Source: Streptomyces sp. NRRL WC-3605 | Lineage (GTDB): Bacteria; Actinomycetota; Actinomycetes; Streptomycetales; Streptomycetaceae | Length of the DNA stretch: 64,000 bases | Direction of reading: 5' to 3' | NCBI RefSeq assembly: GCF_001509795.1 | Contig: NZ_LLZN01000041.1 | Coordinates: 53,924 to 117,923, forward strand | Shown here: positions 17,094 to 26,981 of the stretch, one piece after another | Layout: every line of letters starts with the position of its first letter | Numbering within the stretch: position 1 is the stretch's first letter | Position numbers and translations under genes: made by a program | Notes under the pieces: generated by a model | Database searches by the model: none | What the model saw: the letters and a program-made list of their open reading frames with translations, nothing else | What the model was told of the DNA's origin: nothing

Positions 17094-18126
17094 GGCGAGC
17101 GTTCCTCTTCTTCAGGGCGGTGGCCACGCGCAGCGCGACGATCCGGTCGACGGTGATGGCGAGGAGGAGCAGGACGCCGTTGATGGCGAGCACCCAGACG
17201 GAGCTGACGCCGAGGGCGGGCAGCACGCTGTTGATCGAGGTGAGCAGCAGCGCGCCGAGGGCGGCGCCGTAGACGCTGCCGGAGCCGCCGGTGAAGACGA
17301 CGCCGCCGACCACGACGGCGCTGACGACGGTGAGTTCGTAGCCGCTGCCGGTGCCGGAGTCGACGTTGCCGAAGCGGGCCAGGTACAGGGCGCCCGCGAG
17401 TCCGGCGAGCGCGCCGCAGAAGATGTAGGCGGCGAGGATGCGCCGGCGCACGGGGATGCCGGCGAGGCGGGCGGCCTCGGGGTTGGAGCCGAGGGCGTAC
17501 AGTTCCCGTCCGCTGCCGTAGTGCTTCAAGCAGTACGCGGTGGCGACGAGGACGGCGAGGGCGATCAGGGCCGGCCAGGGCACCGCCCACACCCCGCCGG
17601 AGCCGAAGTCGACGAAGCCGTCGGGGAGGGCGGAGGCGACGATCTGGCGGGAGCCGACCCAGAGGGAGTCGACGCCGCGGATGATGTAGAGGGTGCCGAG
17701 GGTGACGACGAGCGCGGGGACCTGGCCGAGGCTGACGAGCAGGCCGTTCAGCAGGCCGAAGCCGACACCCATGAGGACGGCGAGCAGCACGGCGACGACC
17801 GGGTTCCCGCCGCCCTGGAGGTAGAGGCCGGCGGCGAAGGCGCTGATGCCGAGGGTGGAGCCGACGGACAGGTCGACGTTCCGGGTGATCACCACCAGGG
17901 ACTGCCCGGTGGCGACCAGGACGAGGATGGTGGCGTTCAGCAGCAGGTCCTTGATGCCCTGCTCGGTGAGGAACTCACTGTTCCCCAGCTGGGTGACGGC
18001 GATCATCACCAGGAGGACGGCCAGGATGGCGAATTCGCGCATCTTGAAGACCCGGTCGACCAGGCGGGTGCCGCTGGACGCCGGCACGTCGGTCACGGGG
18101 GCCTTGTCGGGGGTGGTCACCGTCAT
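17086..18126 (-). CDS. rhaP: rhamnose ABC transporter permease (first)
   Basis: A 346-residue permease paralogous to its neighbour, with the matching loop Arg-Asn-Val-Asp-Leu-Ser-Val-Gly-Ser and the Gly-Gly-x-x-x-x-Gly-Gly-Ser-Gly-Ser segment of the family. The start codon overlaps the stop of the ATPase gene as ATGA, giving translational coupling. Membrane-embedded, partner of the second permease. Confidence 0.82.
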   Translation of the reverse strand: MTVTTPDKAPVTDVPASSGTRLVDRVFKMREFAILAVLLVMIAVTQLGNSEFLTEQGIKDLLLNATILVLVATGQSLVVITRNVDLSVGSTLGISAFAAGLYLQGGGNPVVAVLLAVLMGVGFGLLNGLLVSLGQVPALVVTLGTLYIIRGVDSLWVGSRQIVASALPDGFVDFGSGGVWAVPWPALIALAVLVATAYCLKHYGSGRELYALGSNPEAARLAGIPVRRRILAAYIFCGALAGLAGALYLARFGNVDSGTGSGYELTVVSAVVVGGVVFTGGSGSVYGAALGALLLTSINSVLPALGVSSVWVLAINGVLLLLAITVDRIVALRVATALKKRNARHG

Positions 18127-19640
18127 GCGGCGGCCCTCCCGGTGGCTGCGGCCATCACGGTTTCCTCGGTGGCTTCGGAGCGCGGGAGCTCGGCGGTCAG
18201 CCGTCCCTCGTGCATGACGAGCACGCGGTCGGCCATGCCGAGGATCTCGGGCAGGTCGGAGGAGATCATCAGGACGGCGACGCCGTCGGCGGCGAGTTCG
18301 CCGAGCAGCCGGTGCACCTCGGCCTTGGTGCCGACGTCGATGCCCCGGGTGGGTTCGTCGACGATCAGCACCTCGGGCCGGGTGGCGAGCCACTTGGCGA
18401 GGACGACCTTCTGCTGGTTGCCGCCGGACAGGGTGGAGACGGCGTCGGCGATCCGGGCGTACTTGACCTGGAGCCTGACGGCCCAGTCGAGGGAGCGGCT
18501 GCGTTCGGCGCCACGGTCCATCAGGCCGGCCCGCACGGTCGAACGCAGCCCGGTGAGGCCGATGTTGCGCTCGATGGACAGGTCCATCACGAGGCCCTGG
18601 GCGCGCCGGTCCTCGGGGACGAGGGCGAGTCCGTTGGCCATGGCGGTGGACGGGGCGCCGCTGGTGAGGGGCCTGCCGCCGACGTGGACCTCGCCGGCGT
18701 CCCATCGGTCGATGCCGAAGACGGCCCGGGCGACCTCGGTGCGTCCGGCGCCGACGAGTCCCGCGAGGCCGACGATCTCCCCGCGCCGGACGTCGAAGGA
18801 GACGTCGGTGAAGACGCCCTCGCGGGTCAGCCGCCGCACGCTGAGGGCGACTTCGCCCGGTGCGACGTCCTGCTTGGGGTAGAGCTCGTCGAGGTCCCGG
18901 CCGACCATGCGGCGTACGAGGTCGTCCTCGGTCATGCCGTCCACCGGCTCGCTCGCGACGAAGGCCCCGTCCCGCAGGGTGGTGACCCGGTGGCAGATCT
19001 GGAAGATCTCCTCCAGCCGGTGGGAGATGAACAGGACGGCGGCGCCCTGGTCGCGCAGGGTGCGTACGACGCCGAAGAGGCGGGCGACCTCGCTGCCGGT
19101 GAGGGCGGCGGTCGGCTCGTCCATGATCAGGACGCGGGCGTCGAAGGACAGCGCCTTGGCGATCTCGACGATCTGCTGGTCGGCGATGGACAGGCCGCGC
19201 GCGGGGCGGTCGGGGTCGAGCGTGACGCCGAGCCGTGCCATCAGGGCCAGGGTGGCCTCGTGGGTGGCCCGGTGGTCGATACGGCCGAGGGAGCGCCGCG
19301 GCCGGCGGCCCATGAAGATGTTCTCGGCGATCGACAGGTCGGGGAAGAGGGTGGGCTCCTGGTAGATCACGGCGATGCCGGCGTCGCGGGCGTCACCGGG
19401 TCCGTGGAAGACGACGGGCGAGCCGTCGAGCAGCACCTGGCCGCTGTCGGGCCGGTGCACACCGGCGAGCGTCTTGATCAGGGTCGACTTGCCGGCGCCG
19501 TTCTCGCCTGCGAGGGCGTGCACCTCCCCGGGGGACAGCTCCAGGGAGACGTCCCGCAGGGCGCGGACCGCGCCGAAGGACTTGGAGACGTCCCTGAGCG
19601 CCAGAACCGGGGCCGGACCCGTGGTGGACGGGTGGGTCAT
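18123..19640 (-). CDS. rhaT: rhamnose ABC transporter ATPase (double cassette)
   Basis: A 505-residue sugar-importer ATPase with two nucleotide-binding domains. The first has a canonical Walker A (GENGAGKST) and Walker B (Leu-Ile-Met-Asp-Glu-Pro-Thr); the second has the degenerate Walker A (GLVGAGRTE) but an intact signature LSGGNQQ, as usual in the RbsA/XylG/RhaT group. It is the first gene of the minus-strand transport operon and is preceded by the promoter and LacI operator at 19686-19741. Confidence 0.88.
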   Translation of the reverse strand: MTHPSTTGPAPVLALRDVSKSFGAVRALRDVSLELSPGEVHALAGENGAGKSTLIKTLAGVHRPDSGQVLLDGSPVVFHGPGDARDAGIAVIYQEPTLFPDLSIAENIFMGRRPRRSLGRIDHRATHEATLALMARLGVTLDPDRPARGLSIADQQIVEIAKALSFDARVLIMDEPTAALTGSEVARLFGVVRTLRDQGAAVLFISHRLEEIFQICHRVTTLRDGAFVASEPVDGMTEDDLVRRMVGRDLDELYPKQDVAPGEVALSVRRLTREGVFTDVSFDVRRGEIVGLAGLVGAGRTEVARAVFGIDRWDAGEVHVGGRPLTSGAPSTAMANGLALVPEDRRAQGLVMDLSIERNIGLTGLRSTVRAGLMDRGAERSRSLDWAVRLQVKYARIADAVSTLSGGNQQKVVLAKWLATRPEVLIVDEPTRGIDVGTKAEVHRLLGELAADGVAVLMISSDLPEILGMADRVLVMHEGRLTAELPRSEATEETVMAAATGRAAA

Positions 19641-19685
19641 TGGGGGCTCCTCGACGACACCGGCGGGACGGCCCTCCCGGCGTCG

Positions 19686-19697
19686 TGAAAGGTTTCA
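19686..19697. promoter_or_regulatory. LacI-type operator for the transport operon
   Basis: TGAAAGGTTTCA, palindromic at 10 of 12 positions. It lies about 15 bp downstream of the -10 of the minus-strand promoter, where a bound repressor would block transcription of the ATPase-permease-RhaS-RhaM operon. Confidence 0.6.
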
Positions 19698-19711
19698 ACT
19701 CGGTTGCCGGG

Positions 19712-19741
19712 ACGTTAGGCACGGACCCCATGTCACGTCAA
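19712..19741 (-). promoter_or_regulatory. promoter of the rhamnose transport operon
   Basis: Read on the minus strand: TTGACG (19741-19736), 18-bp spacer, TAACGT (19717-19712). Good match to the principal sigma consensus. Confidence 0.6.
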
Positions 19742-19814
19742 TGGGTGCGGGGCGAAATATTGCGACGCCGGTCGATCGCCGCCATGTCACGGGAAAGTGA
19801 CGGCGGCACGGGGG

Positions 19815-19843
19815 TTGACACCCCTTCAGGCGGCTCATACGTT
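19815..19843 (+). promoter_or_regulatory. promoter of the rhamnose catabolic operon
   Basis: TTGACA (19815-19820), 17-bp spacer, TACGTT (19838-19843). A perfect -35 with optimal spacing, 80 bp before rhaI. Confidence 0.65.
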
Positions 19844-19850
19844 CCCGTTC

Positions 19851-19876
19851 TGAATCGTTTCACAGTGAAGCGTTCA
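19851..19876. promoter_or_regulatory. double LacI-type operator before rhaI
   Basis: TGAATCGTTTCA (19851-19862) and TGAAGCGTTCA (19866-19876) stand in tandem just downstream of the rhaI promoter; together they also form the near-perfect palindrome CGTTTCACAGTGAAGCG. The same core occurs at 19686 in front of the divergent operon. Confidence 0.6.
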
Positions 19877-19922
19877 GTTCGCTCCCCCACCGATCCAGGT
19901 CCCGACGTCACAGGAGCCCTCA

Positions 19923-21083
19923 GTGACCGAGCTCGCCGCGGTGAAGGCCGCACTCAAGTCCCAGGCCGTCGAGACGCCGTCGTGGGCGTACGGGAACTCG
20001 GGGACGCGTTTCAAGGTCTTCGCCCAGCAGGGCGTGCCGCGCTCGCCGCGGGAGAAGCTGGACGACGCCGCCAAGGTGCACGAGTTCACCGGGGTGGCGC
20101 CCACCGTCGCCCTGCACATCCCGTGGGACCGGGTCGACGACTACGCGGCGCTGGCCCGGCACGCCGAGGAGCGCGGGCTGCGGCTGGGCGCGATCAACTC
20201 CAACACCTTCCAGGACGACGCCTACCGCCTCGGCAGCGTCTGCCACCCCGACGCGGGCGTGCGCCGCAAGGCGGTCGACCATCTGCTGGAGTGCGTCGAC
20301 ATCATGGACGCCACCGGCTCGCGGGACCTGAAGCTGTGGTTCGCCGACGGCACCAACTACCCCGGCCAGGACGACATCCGCGCCCGTCAGGACCGGCTGG
20401 CCGAGGCGCTGGCCGAGGTGTACGGGCGGCTCGGCGAGGGCCAGCGGATGCTGCTGGAGTACAAGCTGTTCGAGCCGGCCTTCTACACGACCGACGTCCC
20501 GGACTGGGGCACGGCGTACGCGCACTGCCTGAAGCTCGGCCCGAAGGCGCGGGTCGTGGTCGACACCGGCCATCACGCGCCGGGCACCAACATCGAGTTC
20601 ATCGTCGCGACGCTGCTGCGGGAGGACCGGCTCGGCGCCTTCGACTTCAACTCGCGCTTCTACGCCGACGACGACCTGATGGTGGGCGCCGCCGACCCCT
20701 TCCAGCTCTTCCGGATCATGTACGAGGTGGTCCGCGGCGACGGCCTCGGCTCCGACGTGGCCTTCATGCTCGACCAGTGCCACAACATCGAGGCGAAGAT
20801 CCCGGCGATCATCCGGTCGGTGATGAACGTGCAGGAGGCCACGGCGAAGGCACTGCTCGTGGACCGCGCCGCCCTGGCCGGCGCGCAGGCCGCCGGGGAC
20901 GTGCTCGGGGCGAACGCCGTGCTGATGGACGCGTACAACACGGATGTGCGGCCGTTGCTGCGCGAGGTGCGCGAGGAGATGGGGCTGGATCCCGATCCGA
21001 TGGGGGCGTACGCCCGGTCCGGGTGGGCCGAGAAGATCGTGGCCGAGCGGGTGGGAGGCGAGCAGGCGGGGTGGGGGGCGTAG
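19923..21083 (+). CDS. rhaI: L-rhamnose isomerase
   Basis: A 386-residue TIM-barrel isomerase of the RhaI type (distinct from the E. coli RhaA sequence family). Metal-ligand regions are visible as Leu-Leu-Glu-Tyr-Lys, Val-Asp-Thr-Gly-His-His and Asp-Phe-Asn-Ser-Arg-Phe-Tyr-x-Asp-Asp-Asp. It converts L-rhamnose to L-rhamnulose in the cytosol. GTG start with CAGGAG six bases upstream. First gene of the plus-strand catabolic operon under the LacI operators. Confidence 0.9.
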   Translation: MTELAAVKAALKSQAVETPSWAYGNSGTRFKVFAQQGVPRSPREKLDDAAKVHEFTGVAPTVALHIPWDRVDDYAALARHAEERGLRLGAINSNTFQDDAYRLGSVCHPDAGVRRKAVDHLLECVDIMDATGSRDLKLWFADGTNYPGQDDIRARQDRLAEALAEVYGRLGEGQRMLLEYKLFEPAFYTTDVPDWGTAYAHCLKLGPKARVVVDTGHHAPGTNIEFIVATLLREDRLGAFDFNSRFYADDDLMVGAADPFQLFRIMYEVVRGDGLGSDVAFMLDQCHNIEAKIPAIIRSVMNVQEATAKALLVDRAALAGAQAAGDVLGANAVLMDAYNTDVRPLLREVREEMGLDPDPMGAYARSGWAEKIVAERVGGEQAGWGA

Positions 21084-21128
21084 GCGTCCGCCGGGTTCTC
21101 GTTCCTCGCGGACCGCGGGTTCGCGGGG

Positions 21129-21164
21129 GCTTGCCGCACAGTTCCCCGCGCCCCTGGAGGCGCG
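21129..21164 (+). repeat. dispersed streptomycete intergenic repeat (one copy)
   Basis: The stretch with the core CCGCACAGTTCCCCGCGCCC between rhaI and the aldolase gene resembles a short GC-rich repeat that I remember from many streptomycete intergenic regions. Only one copy is recognised in this window, so this is from memory, not demonstrated here. Confidence 0.35.
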
Positions 21165-21198
21165 TTCCGCTCACCCTCTTCCTCAAGGACTGGTTGCC

Positions 21199-23235
21199 AT
21201 GGTTCACCGTGAAGTCGCTGCTCTGCTTGCCCGGTCTCGTCGGCTGGGCGCCGACCCCCGCAACACCAACTACGCCGGCGGCAACGCCTCCGCCAAGGGC
21301 ACCGGGACCGATCCCGTCACCGGCGGGGACGTCGAGCTGATGTGGGTCAAGGGGTCCGGGGGCGACCTCGGGACGCTGACCGAGGGCGGGCTGGCCGTAC
21401 TGCGGCTCGACCGGCTGCGGGCGCTGAAGGGCGTCTACCCCGGTGTGGAGCGCGAGGACGAGATGGTCGCCGCGTTCGACTACTGCCTGCACGGCAAGGG
21501 CGGCGCCGCGCCCTCCATCGACACCGCCATGCACGGCCTGGTCGACGCCACGCACGTGGACCATCTGCACCCGGACTCCGGGATCGCGCTCGCGTGCGCG
21601 GCCGACGGGGAGAAGCTGACGGCGGAGTGCTTCGGCGACACCGTGGTGTGGGTGCCGTGGCGGCGGCCCGGGTTCCAGCTCGGCCTGGACATCGCCGCCG
21701 TGAAGGAGGCCAACCCGCGCGCGATCGGCTGTGTGCTCGGCGGGCACGGCATCACGGCCTGGGGCGACACCTCCGAGGAGTGCGAGGGCAACGCGCTGCG
21801 CATCATCCGCGGCGCCGAGGCGTTCCTCGCCGAGCGGGGGAAGACCGAGCCCTTCGGGCCGGTCCTCTCTGGGTTCGAGCCGCTGCCGGAGGCCGAGCGG
21901 CGGGAGCGGGCGGCGGCGCTGGCGCCGTACGTGCGGGCCGTCGCCTCACGGGACCGGCCGCAGGTCGGGCACTTCGACGACTCGGAGACCGTGCTCGACT
22001 TCCTGGCGCGGGCCGAGCATCCCCGGCTCGCCTCGCTGGGCACCTCCTGCCCCGACCACTTCCTGCGCACCAAGGTGCGGCCGCTGGTCCTGGACCTGCC
22101 GCCCACCGCGCCGCTGGACGAGGCCCTGGCCCGGCTGGCGGAGCTGCACGCCGCATACCGCGAGGAGTACGCCGCCTACTACCGGCGGCACGCCCTGCCG
22201 GACTCCCCCGCCATGCGCGGGGCGGATCCGGCGATCGTGCTGGTGCCGGGGGTCGGCATGTTCAGCTTCGGCAAGGACAAGCAGACCGCACGGGTGGCGG
22301 GCGAGTTCTACGTCAACGCCGTCAACGTGATGCGCGGCGCCGAGGCGGTCTCCGCCTACGCGCCCATCGAGGAGACGGAGAAGTTCCGCATCGAGTACTG
22401 GGAGCTGGAGGAGGCCAAGCTGCGGCGGATGCCGCCGCCCAAGGCGCTGGCGACCCGGATCGCACTGGTGACCGGCGCCGGCAGCGGGATCGGCAAGGCG
22501 ATCGCGCACCGGCTGGCCGCCGAGGGCGCGTGCGTGGTCGTCGCGGACCTGGACGGCGAGAGCGCCGCCGCCGTCGCCGAGGAACTGGGCGGTCCCGACC
22601 GGGCCGTGGCCGTGACGGTGGACGTCACCGACGAGGAGCAGATCGCCGCCGCCTTCCGGTCCGCCGTCCTCGCGTTCGGCGGTGTGGACCTCGTCGTGAA
22701 CAACGCGGGCATCTCCATCTCCAAGCCGCTGCTGGAGACCTCGGCGCGGGACTGGGACCTCCAGCACGCCATCATGGCGCGCGGCTCCTTCCTCGTGTCC
22801 CGGGAGGCGGCCCGCGTGATGACGGCGCAGGGACTCGGCGGCGACATCGTCTACATCGCTTCCAAGAACGGCGTGTTCGCCGGCCCGAACAACATCGCGT
22901 ACGGCGCCACCAAGGCCGACCAGGCCCACCAGGTGCGGCTGCTCGCCGCCGAACTCGGTGAGCACGGCATCCGGGTCAACGGGATCAACCCGGACGGCGT
23001 GGTGCGCGGTTCGGGCATCTTCGCCGGCGGCTGGGGCGCCCGGCGGGCCGCGGTGTACGGGGTGGAGGAGGCGAAGCTGGGCGAGTTCTACGCCCAGCGG
23101 ACCCTGCTCAAGCGTGAGGTGCTGCCCGAGCACGTCGCCAACGCCGTGTTCGCGCTGACCGGCGGCGAGCTGACCCACACCACCGGCCTGCACATCCCGG
23201 TCGACGCCGGTGTCGCGGCCGCGTTCCTGCGGTGA
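21199..23235 (+). CDS. rhaEW: bifunctional rhamnulose-1-phosphate aldolase / lactaldehyde dehydrogenase
   Basis: A 678-residue fusion. Residues 1 to about 410 are a class II aldolase (AraD/FucA) domain with zinc-ligand histidines in His-Val-Asp-His-Leu-His near residue 120 and Gly-Gly-His-Gly near 182. From about 415 a full SDR domain follows: TGAGSGIG near 423, NNAG, and Tyr-x3-Lys (YGATK) near 568. The aldolase half splits rhamnulose-1-phosphate into DHAP and L-lactaldehyde; in the RhaEW (YuxG) family the SDR half oxidises lactaldehyde to lactate. The ATG at 21199 begins the aldolase domain; extension to 20944 would overlap rhaI. Coupled to rhamnulokinase by a GTGA overlap. Confidence 0.88.
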   Translation: MVHREVAALLARSRRLGADPRNTNYAGGNASAKGTGTDPVTGGDVELMWVKGSGGDLGTLTEGGLAVLRLDRLRALKGVYPGVEREDEMVAAFDYCLHGKGGAAPSIDTAMHGLVDATHVDHLHPDSGIALACAADGEKLTAECFGDTVVWVPWRRPGFQLGLDIAAVKEANPRAIGCVLGGHGITAWGDTSEECEGNALRIIRGAEAFLAERGKTEPFGPVLSGFEPLPEAERRERAAALAPYVRAVASRDRPQVGHFDDSETVLDFLARAEHPRLASLGTSCPDHFLRTKVRPLVLDLPPTAPLDEALARLAELHAAYREEYAAYYRRHALPDSPAMRGADPAIVLVPGVGMFSFGKDKQTARVAGEFYVNAVNVMRGAEAVSAYAPIEETEKFRIEYWELEEAKLRRMPPPKALATRIALVTGAGSGIGKAIAHRLAAEGACVVVADLDGESAAAVAEELGGPDRAVAVTVDVTDEEQIAAAFRSAVLAFGGVDLVVNNAGISISKPLLETSARDWDLQHAIMARGSFLVSREAARVMTAQGLGGDIVYIASKNGVFAGPNNIAYGATKADQAHQVRLLAAELGEHGIRVNGINPDGVVRGSGIFAGGWGARRAAVYGVEEAKLGEFYAQRTLLKREVLPEHVANAVFALTGGELTHTTGLHIPVDAGVAAAFLR

Positions 23236-24680
23236 GCGCGGGCGTGCGGGCGTACGCGGCGGTCGACCTCGGCGCGTCCAGCGGGCGCGTCATGACCGGC
23301 CGGGTCGGCCCCGGCACCCTGGAGCTGACCGAGGCGCACCGCTTCCCCAACCGGCCCGTACGGGTTCCGGAAGGGCTGCGCTGGGACGTCCTCGGCCTGT
23401 ACGCGGGAGTGCTGGACGGGCTCCGGGCGGCCGGGCGGGTCGACTCCGTCGGCATCGACAGCTGGGCCGTGGACTACGGGCTGCTGGACGCGGACGGGGC
23501 GCTGCTCGGCAACCCCGTGCACTACCGGGACGCCAGGACGGACGGGGTCGCGCGGACGGTGTGGGAGACCCTGCCCGCCGCCGAGCTGTACGCGGCGACG
23601 GGGCTGCAGTACGCACCGTTCAACACTTTGTACCAGCTGGCGGCCGCCCGTGACTCCGCGCAACTGGCGCGGGCGCAACGGCTGTTGCTCATCCCGGACC
23701 TGATCGCCTACTGGCTGACCGGCGAGCAGGGCACCGAGCTGACCAACGCCTCCACCACCCAGTTGATCGACCCGCGCACCCGTGACTGGGCGTACGGTGT
23801 GGCCGCGCGGCTGGGCGTGGACCTGAGCCTGTTCGCGCCGCTGCGCGCCCCGGGCGACCCGGCGGGACTGCTGCGCGAGGAGGTGCTGGAGGAGACCGGG
23901 CTCACCGGGCCGGTGCCGGTGACGGCGGTCGGCTCGCACGACACGGCGTCCGCGGTGGCGGCCGTCCCGGCCGAGGGCGAGCGGTTCGCGTACATCTGCA
24001 CGGGCACCTGGTCGCTGGCCGGTCTGGAACTGCGGGCGCCGGTCCTGACGGAGGAGAGCCGGGCCGCCAACTTCACCAACGAGCTGGGCCTGGACGGCAC
24101 GGTCCGCTACCTGCGGAACATCATGGGGCTCTGGCTGCTCCAGGAGTGCCTGCGGGCCTGGGGCACCCCCGACCTGGACGGGCTGCTGGAGGAGGCGGCC
24201 CGGGTGCCCCCGCTGCGGTCGGTCGTGGACGCGGGAGACGCGGCGTTCCTGGCGCCGGGCCGGATGCCGGAGCGCATCGCCGCGGCCTGCCGGTCGTCCG
24301 GGCAACCGGTGCCCGCGTCCCCCGCCGAGATCACGCGCTGCATCCTGGACTCCCTCGCGCTGGCGCACCGGCGGGCCGTCCTGGACGCGCAGCGGCTCGC
24401 CGGTCACCCGGTGGACGTGGTGCACGTCGTGGGCGGCGGGGCGCGCAACGCGCTGCTGTGCCGGCTGACGGCCGACGCGTGCGGGCTGCCCGTGGTGGCC
24501 GGCCCGGCCGAGGCGGCCGCCTTCGGCAACGTCCTCGTCCAGGCGCGCGCCCACGGGCTGGTGGGCGGCCTGGCAGACGGGCGGCGCCTGCTGCGCCGCA
24601 CCCAGCCGCTCGCCCGCTACGAGCCCGGCGGGGACCCGGCGCGCTGGGCGGCGGCGGAGGCCCGGCTCGCCAGGGCGTGA
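23232..24680 (+). CDS. rhaB: rhamnulokinase
   Basis: A 482-residue FGGY-family sugar kinase: N-terminal phosphate motif Asp-Leu-Gly-Ala-Ser-Ser-Gly-Arg at residues 12-19, catalytic region Ile-Asp-Ser-Trp-Ala-Val-Asp-Tyr-Gly, and C-terminal adenosine motif Val-Gly-Gly-Gly-Ala-Arg-Asn. It phosphorylates L-rhamnulose with ATP, feeding the aldolase. GTG start overlapping the previous stop (GTGA). Confidence 0.9.
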   Translation: MSAGVRAYAAVDLGASSGRVMTGRVGPGTLELTEAHRFPNRPVRVPEGLRWDVLGLYAGVLDGLRAAGRVDSVGIDSWAVDYGLLDADGALLGNPVHYRDARTDGVARTVWETLPAAELYAATGLQYAPFNTLYQLAAARDSAQLARAQRLLLIPDLIAYWLTGEQGTELTNASTTQLIDPRTRDWAYGVAARLGVDLSLFAPLRAPGDPAGLLREEVLEETGLTGPVPVTAVGSHDTASAVAAVPAEGERFAYICTGTWSLAGLELRAPVLTEESRAANFTNELGLDGTVRYLRNIMGLWLLQECLRAWGTPDLDGLLEEAARVPPLRSVVDAGDAAFLAPGRMPERIAAACRSSGQPVPASPAEITRCILDSLALAHRRAVLDAQRLAGHPVDVVHVVGGGARNALLCRLTADACGLPVVAGPAEAAAFGNVLVQARAHGLVGGLADGRRLLRRTQPLARYEPGGDPARWAAAEARLARA

Positions 24681-24750
24681 GCGGTCTCCCCGTGAGCGTG
24701 CCGCCGCACTACCCTGCACTCGTCCGATGACCGACCCCGAAGGAGCCGCG

Positions 24751-25506
24751 ATGCGTGTCGCCCTGTTCCTGACCTGCGTCAACGACACGCTCTATCCGGA
24801 CACCGGGCGTGCCGTGGTGAAACTGCTGACCAGGCTGGGTGTCGAGGTCGACTTCCCGATGGCGCAGACCTGTTGCGGGCAGGCGCACTACAACACCGGC
24901 TACCGGCATGAGGCCGAGCCGCTGGCCCGGCATTTCTCCGATGTCTTCGGGGAGTACGACGCGATCGTCACCCCGTCGGGGTCGTGCGGGGCGATGGTGC
25001 GGGAACTGTATCCGCGGATGGGTGAGCGGGCCCGGGCGGAGGGGCGCGGCGACACGCTCGCGGCCACGCTGGCGCCGGTGGTGCCCAGGACGTACGAGCT
25101 GACGGAGTTCCTGGTGGACGTGCTGGAGGTGACGGACGTCGGCGCGTACTACCCGCACCGGGTGACGTATCACCCGACCTGTCACGGGCTGCGGTCGCTG
25201 CGGCTCGGCGAACGGCCGCTGCGGCTGCTGCGGGCCGTCGAGGGCCTGGAGCTGGCCGAACTGCCGGGCGCTGACGAGTGCTGCGGCTTCGGCGGCACGT
25301 TCGCCCTGAAGAACGCGGACGTCTCGGCGGCGATGGGCGCCGACAAGGTGCGCAACGCCGAGTCGACGGGTGCCGAGGTGCTGTGCGCGGCCGACAACTC
25401 CTGTCTGATGCACATCGGCGGCACGATGGCCCGGCTGCGCACGGGAATGCGGCCGGTGCACATCGCGGAGATCCTGGCGAGCACGAAGGAGGACCCGGCC
25501 GTATGA
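24751..25506 (+). CDS. lutA: lactate utilisation protein A (Fe-S protein)
   Basis: A 251-residue protein with two CCG-type cysteine domains: Cys-Cys-Gly-Gln near residue 42 and Cys-Cys-Gly-Phe-Gly near 182, each followed by a distal cysteine cluster. This is LutA/YkgE, subunit of the LutABC complex that oxidises L-lactate to pyruvate. The ATG at 24751 has AAGGAG five bases upstream; the ATG eight codons earlier lacks one. A TACCCT -10-like element in the 70-bp gap after rhaB may give lutABC its own promoter. Confidence 0.9.
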   Translation: MRVALFLTCVNDTLYPDTGRAVVKLLTRLGVEVDFPMAQTCCGQAHYNTGYRHEAEPLARHFSDVFGEYDAIVTPSGSCGAMVRELYPRMGERARAEGRGDTLAATLAPVVPRTYELTEFLVDVLEVTDVGAYYPHRVTYHPTCHGLRSLRLGERPLRLLRAVEGLELAELPGADECCGFGGTFALKNADVSAAMGADKVRNAESTGAEVLCAADNSCLMHIGGTMARLRTGMRPVHIAEILASTKEDPAV

Positions 25507-26981
25507 GTGGCACGTTCGTCGGGATGCCGGCGTTCCCCGAGGCCGCCCGGGAGGCGGTGCGCGACGCGACGCTGCGGGGCAACCTGCGGCACGCCACGCA
25601 CACCATCCGCGCCAAGCGCGCCAAGGCGGTCGCGGAGGTGCCGGACTGGGACCGGCTGCGGGAGGCGGGCAAGCGGATCAAGGACCACACGCTGCTTCAT
25701 CTCGACCGCTACCTGGAGCAGTTGGAGGCGTCGGTCACGGCGGCCGGCGGGACCGTGCACTGGGCGGCGGACGCCGAGGAGGCCAACCGGATCGTGGCCG
25801 GTCTGGTCAAGGCGACCGGCGAGTCGGAGGTCGTCAAGGTCAAGTCGATGGCCACCCAGGAGATCGGCCTGAACGAGGCGCTGGAGGCGGAGGGCATCCG
25901 CGCCTACGAGACCGATCTCGCCGAGCTGATCGTGCAGTTGGGAAAGGACCGGCCCTCGCACATCCTCGTCCCGGCGATCCACCGCAACCGGGGTGAGATC
26001 CGGGACATCTTCCGCCGCGAGATGGGCGCGTGGGGCCGCCCCGCCCCGGACGGGCTGACGGACACGCCCGCCGAACTGGCCGAGGCGGCCCGGCTGCATC
26101 TGCGGGAGAAGTTCCTGCGGGCGAAGGTGGGGATCTCCGGCGCCAACTTCATGGTGGCCGAGACCGGCACCCTGGTCGTCGTGGAGTCCGAGGGCAACGG
26201 GCGGATGTGCCTGACGCTGCCCGAGACGCTGATCTCGGTGGTCGGCATCGAGAAGATCGTGCCCACCTGGCGGGACCTGGAGGTGTTCCTGCAGACGCTC
26301 CCCCGCTCCTCCACCGCCGAGCGCATGAACCCGTACACGTCGATGTGGACCGGGACGACCGACGGGGACGGGCCGCGCGCCTTCCATCTGGTGCTGCTCG
26401 ACAACGGGCGCACCGACACGCTGGCCGACGAGGTGGGCCGGCAGGCGCTGCGCTGCATCCGCTGCTCGGCCTGCCTCAACGTGTGCCCGGTGTACGAGCG
26501 GGCGGGCGGGCACGCCTACGGCTCGGTCTACCCGGGCCCGATCGGCGCCATCCTCAGCCCGCAGCTGCGCGGCACGGGCAGTGAGATCGACGCGTCGCTG
26601 CCGTACGCCTCGTCGCTGTGCGGTGCCTGCTACGAGGTGTGTCCGGTCGCCATCGACATCCCGGAGGTGCTGGTGCATCTGCGGGAGCGGGTCGTCGAGG
26701 GCGGCCAGGTGACCTCGCGGGGCGACAAGGTGGTCCTGAAGCCGGCCAAGGGGCACGCGGCCGAGCGCGCGGCGATGCGGGCGGCGCGCTGGGCGTTCAG
26801 CCACCCGGGCGCCCTGCGCACCGGCCAGCGGCTCGCCTCGCGCACCCGGCGGCTGCATCCGCGGACACTGCCCGGCCCAGGCAGGGCGTGGAGCGGGACG
26901 CGCGATCTGCCGGAGGTGCCCGCGGAGCCGTTCCGGGACTGGTGGCGGCGGACGGACGGCGGAAAGGACGGGGTGAAGTGA
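25503..26981 (+). CDS. lutB: lactate utilisation protein B (iron-sulphur)
   Basis: A 492-residue protein: N-terminal LUD domain (to about residue 300), then two ferredoxin-type clusters, Cys-Ile-Arg-Cys-Ser-Ala-Cys-x3-Cys-Pro and Cys-Gly-Ala-Cys-x3-Cys-Pro, and a C-terminal helical tail. Second subunit of the LutABC lactate oxidase. Starts inside the lutA stop (ATGA). Confidence 0.92.
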   Translation: MSGTFVGMPAFPEAAREAVRDATLRGNLRHATHTIRAKRAKAVAEVPDWDRLREAGKRIKDHTLLHLDRYLEQLEASVTAAGGTVHWAADAEEANRIVAGLVKATGESEVVKVKSMATQEIGLNEALEAEGIRAYETDLAELIVQLGKDRPSHILVPAIHRNRGEIRDIFRREMGAWGRPAPDGLTDTPAELAEAARLHLREKFLRAKVGISGANFMVAETGTLVVVESEGNGRMCLTLPETLISVVGIEKIVPTWRDLEVFLQTLPRSSTAERMNPYTSMWTGTTDGDGPRAFHLVLLDNGRTDTLADEVGRQALRCIRCSACLNVCPVYERAGGHAYGSVYPGPIGAILSPQLRGTGSEIDASLPYASSLCGACYEVCPVAIDIPEVLVHLRERVVEGGQVTSRGDKVVLKPAKGHAAERAAMRAARWAFSHPGALRTGQRLASRTRRLHPRTLPGPGRAWSGTRDLPEVPAEPFRDWWRRTDGGKDGVK

